NCBI RefSeq assembly: GCF_042684665.1
Contig: NZ_JBHULY010000005.1
Location: forward strand, 434,001 to 498,000
Reading direction: 5' to 3'
DNA length: 64,000 bases
DNA from: Jejuia rubra
GTDB lineage: Bacteria > Bacteroidota > Bacteroidia > Flavobacteriales > Flavobacteriaceae
In this document: in pieces, positions 8,393 through 15,884 of the stretch
How positions within the stretch are numbered: the stretch's first letter is position 1
Layout of the letters: each line of letters opens with the position of its first letter
Position numbers and translations under genes: made by a program
The notes under the pieces: model-generated
What the model was told of the DNA's origin: nothing
The model's database searches: none
Seen by the model: only the letters and a program-made list of their open reading frames with translations

Positions 8393-10387
8393 CTAGAATA
8401 GGATGCAAGAGGCATTCACATAGAAATTTCTGCCTTGTCGAGGAATATTGTTCCAATCTGCGTAGGTAGAGTAGTGGGTGTCAAAAATATTTTCAATACC
8501 ATATTTAACCACTAATTTATTGCTATTCAAGTAAAATATATTACCCAAGTTAAGGTTTAAAATACCGTAGGCAGGAGTTTCGTCTTCACCATAAAATCCG
8601 CTGTAATCACTTTGGTTGCCATTGCCTTCAAGTTGTAATGCGACATTAAATTTTGGGGTACTATAATTTATTTCGGCTAAATAAGAAAATGGTTTTATCA
8701 AAGGTAAGTTTTCACCATTACTGCCCTTTCCATGGCTGTATCCTAAAGAGCTATTAAAAGAAATTTTCTTTGAGAAGTCATAGTTTGCATTTAAATTCAA
8801 ATTGAATATTGAAGCATTGTCCAAACCTTTGTAAAGCCTTACGCCGTTAGCGCCAATGGTCATGGAACTGGCCGAGGGATCTATCTCTCCTATGATGTAA
8901 TCTGATATATAAAAAAACGATGAAGCTACTTCTAATTCTAAATTTTTGAGATGAAATTTAGTCTTAGCATTTATCTCTATGCTCTTTTCTTTTTTAAGAT
9001 TTGGGTTTCCAATGTAATCATAGTTATCAAAACTGTTGAACAAAAAGAAACCATAGCCCTCGCTAACTGATGGGGCGCGTTCACCATAGCCAATACCAAA
9101 AGACGTATTGTTGATTTTATTGTTTAAATGATATGCTGATGCTAAACTCATTAAAAAACGGTTTTGTTTATCATCGATATTGGGATGGAATATTTGAAGG
9201 CTTTGCACCCCAACTTTTTTGGCTATTCTATTACTATGGTAGCCTAATCTTAAGGAAGTTGAGAGTATTTTGTTGTTGCTAATATGCCAATCGTCTTTGG
9301 CAAATAAACCGGTGTAGAGGGTTCTGATATCCGGCCAGGTGTACATAAACATATCGGGTTCATTAGGGTTGTTTGAAAACATCGTCATTTCTGCTAACGA
9401 ACGATTATAAAACCCATTGAGGTTCAACGTTAAATGATGTACATCTTTTACCCCTTCTGCTTTACTATAAAACCCAAAAGTATCGCTCCATCCAGGCATA
9501 TCCATACGGATGGGTACATCGGGACGTTTACTGTCATCCATTATATGCGTAATGGTGTTAAAGTATAATTTGGTTTCAATTGATTCTAGGCCTTTGTCTT
9601 TAGGTTGATAGTGGTGCGTTAATGAGGTGATTAAAGCTTCAGCCAAGGATACATCCATGGGTAACGCAGGATAGCCAACATCCGTAGCCCTGTCATAAAT
9701 AATATTGGCATCCACACTGTGGGTTTCAGAAAGTTTATATCCTGACTGCAACGATATGTTATACTTTTGAAATTGCGAAAACAGCACTTCTTCATTGCCA
9801 CTGGCGTCATAGTTTTCGGATTTCCTGAAAATGCCATCAGCATTTATAAAAAAATCAGTACTAGCATATTCCAAATCTAATCCAGTAGCCAAGAAATTAC
9901 CATTGGTTTCATATCCCAAATCAGCACTGGTCTTTAAACCAGAATTATTGAATTTTGAAGTAGGTAGTTGCAAATCGATGCCTCCCCCAATACAATGGCC
10001 ATTTTCAGTTCCTTCCTGACCAGATCCAATGGTTACTTTTTCTAAGTTTGACACATCAACATAAGAGGTTATAGGGTCCATTTTATCAGTACAGGCGCCA
10101 AAAATTTGCATGCCATCTATGGTCACTACCAATCGGTCGCTAACCATATTATTTACAGCCGGCTCCCAAGCATAGTTGCCACGTTTTATCATGGTAACTT
10201 TATCTGATTTTTCAAGATAATCGTCAATACTTGATAAGGTTTTTTCTTGTCTGTAGTTGCTTAACTTTTGCCTTGTAACAATAACAACCTCCTCGAGTTT
10301 TGTTGTATCCTTTTTTGTTTCCCTTTCTTGAGAAATACCAATGGTTGAGGCCAGCAAACAAAAAAGTAAAGTGATTAGCCGTTTCAT
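8393..10387 (-). CDS. oprC: TonB-dependent copper receptor (OprC/NosA-like)
   Basis: The 664-residue protein has a signal peptide (LLASTIGISQ), a TonB box region (LEEVVIVTRQ), a plug domain and a beta-barrel that ends in Phe. The plug reads FGACTDKMDP (C99, M103) and a barrel loop reads THIMDD (H281, M283). This is the CxxxM...HxM set known to bind copper in Pseudomonas OprC, with about the same spacing between halves. The protein should import copper across the outer membrane, powered by TonB. It follows a Met-rich lipoprotein and a CxGxC protein on the same strand and lies downstream of the nos genes, whose NosZ needs copper. Confidence 0.85.
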   Translation of the reverse strand: MKRLITLLFCLLASTIGISQERETKKDTTKLEEVVIVTRQKLSNYRQEKTLSSIDDYLEKSDKVTMIKRGNYAWEPAVNNMVSDRLVVTIDGMQIFGACTDKMDPITSYVDVSNLEKVTIGSGQEGTENGHCIGGGIDLQLPTSKFNNSGLKTSADLGYETNGNFLATGLDLEYASTDFFINADGIFRKSENYDASGNEEVLFSQFQKYNISLQSGYKLSETHSVDANIIYDRATDVGYPALPMDVSLAEALITSLTHHYQPKDKGLESIETKLYFNTITHIMDDSKRPDVPIRMDMPGWSDTFGFYSKAEGVKDVHHLTLNLNGFYNRSLAEMTMFSNNPNEPDMFMYTWPDIRTLYTGLFAKDDWHISNNKILSTSLRLGYHSNRIAKKVGVQSLQIFHPNIDDKQNRFLMSLASAYHLNNKINNTSFGIGYGERAPSVSEGYGFFLFNSFDNYDYIGNPNLKKEKSIEINAKTKFHLKNLELEVASSFFYISDYIIGEIDPSASSMTIGANGVRLYKGLDNASIFNLNLNANYDFSKKISFNSSLGYSHGKGSNGENLPLIKPFSYLAEINYSTPKFNVALQLEGNGNQSDYSGFYGEDETPAYGILNLNLGNIFYLNSNKLVVKYGIENIFDTHYSTYADWNNIPRQGRNFYVNASCILF

Positions 10388-10502
10388 AGCTAATGTTTTT
10401 TATATGCGTTAAAAAGATATCTGCAAATTGGAATTGTCGAGGGAAATAATTCTCTCGACAACTCCATAATTTTACAGTTTAGTTCGCGCTCGGACTCTGA
10501 GA

Positions 10503-11348
10503 TTAAAACTCTAGCTCCAAATAAAGGCTACTTGCCTCATTTTTTTCAGTAACATCTTCACCTTTTAAAACATCGTCGTTGGCGTTCATCAGTTTAAGGT
10601 TGAGTTTCCAATAGCCCGTCATAGTTAAAGATAAATCACCGTAGTAGAAATTATCGGTACTATTGAATGTTAAATCTGTATTGTTTGGGGAACTGTGATT
10701 TCCCATTCCCGGCATTCGCGGATCTAGCGTGATGGTGTAACCTTCAACAACAGGAAAGGTCATCATATTTTGCATTTTAAATAAGCCAACCTTCATCTCA
10801 TTAATTGCAATACTTGGGTCTTTGGGTTCTATTAAAGCCAAAATATAGCGTGTATCGTCAGAGGCCATAAAACTGGCTATGTTCTGATTTTTATATTGCA
10901 TCACCTCAATGGTTTTGGTGACGCTATAGTCCACATTATCAATCCTGTAATCCAGGGTTAAAGACCAGCCTGAACCATCCATATTTGTCATTTGATATAT
11001 TATAAAACCTTCGAAAACTGTGTTTTTTCCGTCAGCTTTTTTGATAGCAGATTTTGGGCATGAGTGTTGCATGGATGGCATTTGCATCATGGGCATCCAT
11101 GATAAAGAAGCATCTTCAACGTAAGTGTCGGTGGTGTTGTCCTTTATTCTGATGCTTATGGCATTGTAGCCCGTTTCAAACATGCCTTTTTTATTAAACA
11201 GTTCAATGGTTTGGTCGCCGTTGACTATTGTTTGAATCAGGGACAGATCCTCTACTTCATTTACCTGTGTTGGGTCGTTAGTGTCGTCTGTTGAACATGA
11301 AAACACAAGTGCAAATAGCACGAGTGGTAAAAAATATTTAAGTTTCAT
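10503..11348 (-). CDS. Met/His-rich lipoprotein, probably copper-binding
   Basis: The 281-residue protein has a lipobox (VFSCS, Cys 18), then two similar immunoglobulin-like beta regions. Met- and His-rich stretches stand out: MPMMQMPSMQHSCPKS near residue 90 and MPGMGNHSSPNN near residue 215. Such clusters are known copper(I) ligands in periplasmic carriers, and the fold pattern is loosely like YtkA/FixH-type domains. It is encoded 115 bases upstream of the copper receptor on the same strand, which points to a role in handing copper to or from it. No enzyme motif is visible. Function is inferred. Confidence 0.75.
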   Translation of the reverse strand: MKLKYFLPLVLFALVFSCSTDDTNDPTQVNEVEDLSLIQTIVNGDQTIELFNKKGMFETGYNAISIRIKDNTTDTYVEDASLSWMPMMQMPSMQHSCPKSAIKKADGKNTVFEGFIIYQMTNMDGSGWSLTLDYRIDNVDYSVTKTIEVMQYKNQNIASFMASDDTRYILALIEPKDPSIAINEMKVGLFKMQNMMTFPVVEGYTITLDPRMPGMGNHSSPNNTDLTFNSTDNFYYGDLSLTMTGYWKLNLKLMNANDDVLKGEDVTEKNEASSLYLELEF

Positions 11349-11449
11349 TTGATTGTAATTTAAGTTGTTTTAAAACATAATATTCCAAGTGAAGGCAAAA
11401 CGCTTCACATTTAAAGGGAATTTTGCGCATGTAGCGCGCCGATAAAAAA

Positions 11450-11848
11450 CTAGCTTAAATTAGGAGGAGGTGTATCAATATCGTAAAACGGGTGAACGGG
11501 AACTTGCTGACGGAAATCTACTTGATTTTCCCAAGTATCATCTAGTGCAATGTGTTCTTGTTGATTTTGGGGCAAACTCACCACGACAAACACGTCTAAA
11601 CTCCTGCGCTCTGGATTTTGCAGTGGATTGTCCGAACTTTTATCTGCATTGTTTTCCTTGAGTTCTTTATGCAGTTGACACTTGCCATTACATCCTTTTT
11701 GCTCTTCTTTTTGAATACATAAGGTCTTAGCTATCATATCTTGATTGATAACAAAATCAGTAACAATAATAACAGTATTAATGTTATTGGCTAACAATGC
11801 TATGGTTAGTATGAGAGCTGTGGTTTTATGTAACAGTTGTATGATCAC
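11450..11848 (-). CDS. Small membrane-anchored CxGxC protein, copper-module partner
   Basis: The 132-residue product starts with a hydrophobic segment (TTALILTIALLANNINTVIIV) and continues with a Cys-containing part reading CIQKEEQKGCNGKCQLHKEL, then a low-complexity polar tail ending in Pro-Pro-Pro. The C-x9-C-x3-C-x2-H arrangement could bind a metal. I know no assigned function. It is first of three minus-strand genes (this, the Met-rich lipoprotein, the OprC-like receptor), so a part in copper uptake is likely but not shown. Confidence 0.7.
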   Translation of the reverse strand: MIIQLLHKTTALILTIALLANNINTVIIVTDFVINQDMIAKTLCIQKEEQKGCNGKCQLHKELKENNADKSSDNPLQNPERRSLDVFVVVSLPQNQQEHIALDDTWENQVDFRQQVPVHPFYDIDTPPPNLS

Positions 11849-12001
11849 CTCGCAAATTTCGGACTAATTAATCTTAAATAAACTGACTTTTGTTAGCGAA
11901 ATAGGGAGTTTTAAAGATTCCATGTTGAGAGGCAAGATTTTATGGCTATGTCATTTTCTAAACTGGCAGAACAATACGTATGAGATAATGCCCGAACATC
12001 A

Positions 12002-12784
12002 TTAAAAGTCTTTTTTTCTGGACTTAAATACGATGCGAATTGTGGGCAATACGACCCAAAGAAAAAGCATAAAAAATGAGATGATGAGACCAAACCTGGT
12101 GCCAAAGAATTTTTTAAAAATGGCTCCTGTATAACCCAGCAATGCAGAAATATCTAGCTTGAGGAGGATCAAGGTTCTTGATAGATCAATTGGATTCAAC
12201 ATGGTGCCCACCAATGAAAATTTATCCAAGGGATATTCCTCAAACAGAATTAAAGACATTAAAAATATACCGTCATAGATAACCGCCAAAAACAGCCAAA
12301 GCAGGATAGCAAAACCAAACCCCTTGATTTTATTTTCGTTGGAAAGGGCTATGTTGAATGCCAAAGCGGTAAAGATAAATGTCAAAAAGCATCCAGTAAT
12401 TAACAACAATGAAAAATCCCAAATCGCTGCACTTTCAAAAAGGCCGTACAGCATAAAGGGAATGCCCAAGCCCAAAATCAAACTCATGGATAATGAGATG
12501 GCCACACCCAGATACTGACCTAAAAATATAGAGGAACGCTTTAAAGGTTGTGCCAGCAAAAGTTCGGTAAATTCCCTGGAATTGTAATAATACATAACGC
12601 CAAAAATTGTCCCGATTAATGGCACCAAAACGATAATGACGTTCATTAAGGTGATAACCGCTTTTGAAAGGTCGTTGTTTAAAAAGAGTAGCACTAAACC
12701 GAGCAATAAATAAAATGCCAAATAAATGTAGCTCCAACGGCTACGCATTAAATCATAAAAGCTATATTTTAATATTTTAAACAT
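12002..12784 (-). CDS. nosY: NosY, ABC permease for NosZ copper-site maturation
   Basis: The protein is an integral membrane permease with six hydrophobic segments. NosY works with the ATPase NosF and periplasmic NosD to deliver what is needed to build the CuZ site of nitrous oxide reductase. The frame extends upstream to 12820, but I prefer the ATG at 12784 (MFKILKYSFYDL), which matches family N-termini and overlaps the end of nosF by 8 bases, as expected for coupled translation. The 260-residue length fits the family. Confidence 0.9.
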   Translation of the reverse strand: MFKILKYSFYDLMRSRWSYIYLAFYLLLGLVLLFLNNDLSKAVITLMNVIIVLVPLIGTIFGVMYYYNSREFTELLLAQPLKRSSIFLGQYLGVAISLSMSLILGLGIPFMLYGLFESAAIWDFSLLLITGCFLTFIFTALAFNIALSNENKIKGFGFAILLWLFLAVIYDGIFLMSLILFEEYPLDKFSLVGTMLNPIDLSRTLILLKLDISALLGYTGAIFKKFFGTRFGLIISFFMLFLWVVLPTIRIVFKSRKKDF

Positions 12785-13484
12785 GTTTTTCTGATAAAAT
12801 GTTGGCCATTGCGCGCTCAAAATCCTGTTGATTTGTTTTTTGCTTTAGGGCGTTGATTGTGCCTCTAAAATGAATTTTACCTTCTAATAAAAACACAATC
12901 TCATTGGCAACTTCCTCTACAAAACTCATGATGTGGGATGTGATTAAAATCGTTTTTCCTTTTCCTTTTTCATGTTGAATCAGTTCTTTTAAATGGATCA
13001 ACGAGATAGGGTCGAGTCCTGTAGTTGGCTCATCTAAAATAATCAAAGGGCTGTCATACATAAAGGTTAAAACGATATTTACTTTCTGTTTGGTGCCACC
13101 CGATAGAGTTCCTAGTTTTTTGTCTAAAAAAGGTCCTAAATTAAATAGCTTTATGAGATTCTTGTGAAGTTCAGTTCGTCCTCTTAAATCCTTTATCATT
13201 TTGATGAGTTCCTTAACTCTAAGGTTGTTCGGAAAGTTTGCGATTTGAGGAAGGTAATCGATTTGATGCCTGTATTCAGAATCATTTTTAATGTTTTTGC
13301 CAAGTACCGAAATGGTTCCTTTTTTTGGAATCACCATGCCCAAGATCGATTTAATCAACGTGGTTTTTCCTGATCCGTTTGGTCCCAATATGGCAAAAAT
13401 ACCACCACTGTTGATGTCCAAGTCTATGCCGGCTAGCACTGTATTCTTTTGATATGCCTTATGTAGATTTTGAATACTTACCAT
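12777..13484 (-). CDS. nosF: NosF, ABC transporter ATPase for NosZ maturation
   Basis: The 235-residue ATPase has Walker A GPNGSGKTT (residues 34-42), the signature LSGGTKQK, and Walker B PLIILDEPT, followed by the H-loop TSH. It powers NosY in the inner membrane. Its start overlaps the end of nosD by 7 bases and its end overlaps nosY, so these three genes are translated as a unit. Confidence 0.95.
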   Translation of the reverse strand: MVSIQNLHKAYQKNTVLAGIDLDINSGGIFAILGPNGSGKTTLIKSILGMVIPKKGTISVLGKNIKNDSEYRHQIDYLPQIANFPNNLRVKELIKMIKDLRGRTELHKNLIKLFNLGPFLDKKLGTLSGGTKQKVNIVLTFMYDSPLIILDEPTTGLDPISLIHLKELIQHEKGKGKTILITSHIMSFVEEVANEIVFLLEGKIHFRGTINALKQKTNQQDFERAMANILSEKHV

Positions 13485-14713
13485 GTTGCCTTTTTAATTA
13501 GAGGGTACTGATCCAGTAAATTGTCTGGAGTGAAAACAGGTGAGACTTTTTCAGAAAAATCAATTAAATCGATGAACAGACTTCTTAGCAAAATAATGGT
13601 TTCTGGAGTTTTATTGACAATATAGGAAAACAATTTTACCGGCCGATATGGTACATCGCCAATGCCATCTTTATCCAAATCATATCCCGTATAATTACTC
13701 CAATAATTCCTGTCAAAACTGTTGTCGTTCACTTTGCTATTGTATGAAATATCGAAGGAATTATACAAAAAATTGTTGCCCATAAATGCATTGCCGTAGC
13801 AGGCACCGCGCACTTTGACTGCCCAACCGTTGTTTTTAAAATCATTGTTGGTATAGTTAATTCTGTTGGAACCTTCAATGTTAATGCCGATGGTGTTTTC
13901 CTCAAAAGTATTGCCTTTTATTTCGGCATCGTTTATTTCTTTTAGGAGCATGCCATAAGACGCCGTGCCCCAGTTTTTTCGAAAAATATTGTCAAACATT
14001 TTTATTTGTTTTGAAAACATAACGGCTACACCGGCACCATTGTTTTCAAAAATATTGTTTTGGTATGTGTCATTATTCGAAAACATAAAATGAAGGCCAT
14101 ATCGCAAATTTTCGGCACTCACATTGTTTTTTATTAAGCAGTGATTGGCAAATTCCAAATAAATACCATCGCGCACATGCTCCACATAATTATGTTCAAT
14201 TTCAATATGATTGCTGTACCACAATTGTATGCCATTTCCTGAATTATGCTCTTCAACGGCATCACCAATCACCTTGTTGTGGTAGATTTTACCATGGTTT
14301 GATTTTTCAATGTAAATGCCAAAAAACAGTTTTTCCAAAACTAAATTTTGAAGCGTGAAATTTTTACTTTTCCTTATACGAATGGCGGCATAATCCTCGG
14401 TATAACTGGTACCAACATTTATGATAAATAGTCCGTCGATTGTAACATCATCTGAAACTACCGTTATAATTTCGCCTTTAGATTCTCCATCAACTATGGG
14501 GTAGTTTTCGCCGATCAGGGTTAGGGGTTTATCCACAATAATATCATGCTCTTTGTAATGGCCTTTTTTAATTTGGACAGTATCATAATCCTTTGCCACC
14601 AGAATAGCCTCCTTGATTGAAGCGATAGGGCAGGTGTTGCACACTTCAATCTGTTGGGCATAACCAGTAACGGTCATTGTGATGACCCATATGAAAGCAA
14701 GGATGTTTTTCAT
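13478..14713 (-). CDS. nosD: NosD, periplasmic copper-site assembly protein
   Basis: The 411-residue protein has a signal peptide (VITMTVTGYAQ) and many parallel beta-helix repeats of the form NxxxNNxFxxN, typical of NosD. NosD acts in the periplasm with NosFY in building the CuZ tetranuclear centre of NosZ. It starts 4 bases after the nosL stop and overlaps nosF. Length is in the normal range. Confidence 0.95.
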   Translation of the reverse strand: MKNILAFIWVITMTVTGYAQQIEVCNTCPIASIKEAILVAKDYDTVQIKKGHYKEHDIIVDKPLTLIGENYPIVDGESKGEIITVVSDDVTIDGLFIINVGTSYTEDYAAIRIRKSKNFTLQNLVLEKLFFGIYIEKSNHGKIYHNKVIGDAVEEHNSGNGIQLWYSNHIEIEHNYVEHVRDGIYLEFANHCLIKNNVSAENLRYGLHFMFSNNDTYQNNIFENNGAGVAVMFSKQIKMFDNIFRKNWGTASYGMLLKEINDAEIKGNTFEENTIGINIEGSNRINYTNNDFKNNGWAVKVRGACYGNAFMGNNFLYNSFDISYNSKVNDNSFDRNYWSNYTGYDLDKDGIGDVPYRPVKLFSYIVNKTPETIILLRSLFIDLIDFSEKVSPVFTPDNLLDQYPLIKKATW

Positions 14714-14717
14714 GAAA

Positions 14718-15155
14718 CTAACCTTTTAATTTTACCAACAATTGGTCCCAGGTATACAATCGGCCTCCTTTTTTTGCTAAGGTTTTTTCGGCTTCATCTT
14801 TTGTTTTGAATGCAGATAAATAAGCACCCATGGGGCTTGGGATGTTTTCGCTGATCAAAAATGTGGCTTTAGTAGCGTCGATCAGCGCTTCAGGTGTATT
14901 ATAGTCATTGGACAGATACAGCTTTATTTGAGTGGTATCAAATTCTTTCATAAAACTGACCATGCATTCGGTGGCGTCAAATTTGTACACCTTTCCTTTT
15001 TGGGTCACAATTTCTGCGGCGTGTACCTTGTCGACTATCGTCATTTTGCAAAAATGACAACCGTCATTGCCGTAATCTATAGGCTGTGGGCTTGAGTTGC
15101 AATTTAAGACCAACAGTAGTAGTCCAAATATGCAAAAGTGGATTAAACGTTTCAT
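14718..15155 (-). CDS. nosL: NosL, copper chaperone lipoprotein
   Basis: The 145-residue lipoprotein (lipobox VLNC, Cys 19) carries the NosL copper motif CHFCKM (C33, C36, M38) after GNDG, and a second conserved part KFDATECMVSFM. NosL binds copper(I) and supplies it for NosZ maturation. It follows the membrane protein gene by 36 bases and precedes nosD by 4. Confidence 0.95.
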   Translation of the reverse strand: MKRLIHFCIFGLLLLVLNCNSSPQPIDYGNDGCHFCKMTIVDKVHAAEIVTQKGKVYKFDATECMVSFMKEFDTTQIKLYLSNDYNTPEALIDATKATFLISENIPSPMGAYLSAFKTKDEAEKTLAKKGGRLYTWDQLLVKLKG

Positions 15156-15191
15156 TTTTAGTGTTTTTTAGTGTTTTCAAAATATAGAGGG

Positions 15192-15782
15192 TTATGTTTT
15201 CTTATGTCTTTTTTTTCCAATTAAATAGGCAAAGAAAGAAGAGGCTATGCCAAGGCCTAAAAACAATGCTCCCAACCTAGGATAAGAGTGTGCGGTAAAA
15301 TTCAAGATGTCTTTACTCCCAAATAATGGAGGTTGAAAGCCCATAATTGAGCCATCTGGGTTTGTAAATTTCATGATGGCTTTCGGGTCTAAATCATGGC
15401 CGTAATCGTGTTCCCATAAATAAAAATCATACAGTCCTGCGCCACTCAGTAAAATCATTAAAATGAACCAATATAAAAACCATTTGTAGTTGCCTTTGAA
15501 AGCGATGATGAGTCCGATAATGGTGGTGATAATAACCCCAATTGGGAAAATTTTAAACTCTGGAATGGCCTCCGGGATGTATTTCATGCCCACGTAGTGA
15601 TTCATCAAATTGATGTTCTTGATGTCGTGTGGATGCACATCCGAAAAATCATTAATATGAATATTCATGGCCAAAGGAATGGGATACTGTGGGGCTTCCA
15701 ATGTAATGCGCCATAGTGGGAATAGAAATAGTCCCAAAGGTAGGATGGCTGCGATAAGCATGATGATATTAGACCGTTTCAT
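15192..15782 (-). CDS. Uncharacterised membrane protein of the nos operon
   Basis: The 196-residue protein has about four hydrophobic segments: an N-terminal one (IIMLIAAILPLGLFLFPLW), a middle pair and a C-terminal one (ALFLGLGIASSFFAYLIG). An external loop is rich in His and Asp (HINDFSDVHPHD, LWEHDYGHDLDP), which could bind a metal. It sits between nosZ and nosL. I recall similar genes in nos clusters of Bacteroidota, so a part in N2O reductase assembly or electron flow is likely. No biochemical role is known to me. Confidence 0.8.
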   Translation of the reverse strand: MKRSNIIMLIAAILPLGLFLFPLWRITLEAPQYPIPLAMNIHINDFSDVHPHDIKNINLMNHYVGMKYIPEAIPEFKIFPIGVIITTIIGLIIAFKGNYKWFLYWFILMILLSGAGLYDFYLWEHDYGHDLDPKAIMKFTNPDGSIMGFQPPLFGSKDILNFTAHSYPRLGALFLGLGIASSFFAYLIGKKRHKKT

Positions 15783-15814
15783 TGTTGAAGTTTATTTTGA
15801 TTCTTAAAAAAAGA

Positions 15815-15844
15815 AGGCGAGAGCAAAGAGTTTCACTCTCGCCT
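15815..15844 (-). terminator. Intrinsic terminator after nosZ
   Basis: Perfect 9-base arms AGGCGAGAG and CTCTCGCCT enclose a 12-base loop. On the minus strand the hairpin is followed by a T-rich tract (TCTTTTTTTAA). It lies 41 bases past the nosZ stop, so most nosZ transcripts probably end here and the accessory genes get less transcript or have their own promoter. Confidence 0.8.
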
Positions 15845-15884
15845 AAAATGGGAAATAAACACTAAAACAAAAATCTCCCAGAAT

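Noticed and set aside
10434..10461. Inverted repeat TTGTCGAG...CTCGACAA upstream of the copper receptor
   Set aside because: Eight-base arms with a 12-base loop in AT-rich DNA may be regulatory, but nothing else supports a role and there is no T tract for a terminator.
11911..12105. Open frame overlapping the end of nosY
   Set aside because: It is antisense-frame shadow of nosY and the gap behind it, with no recognisable features.
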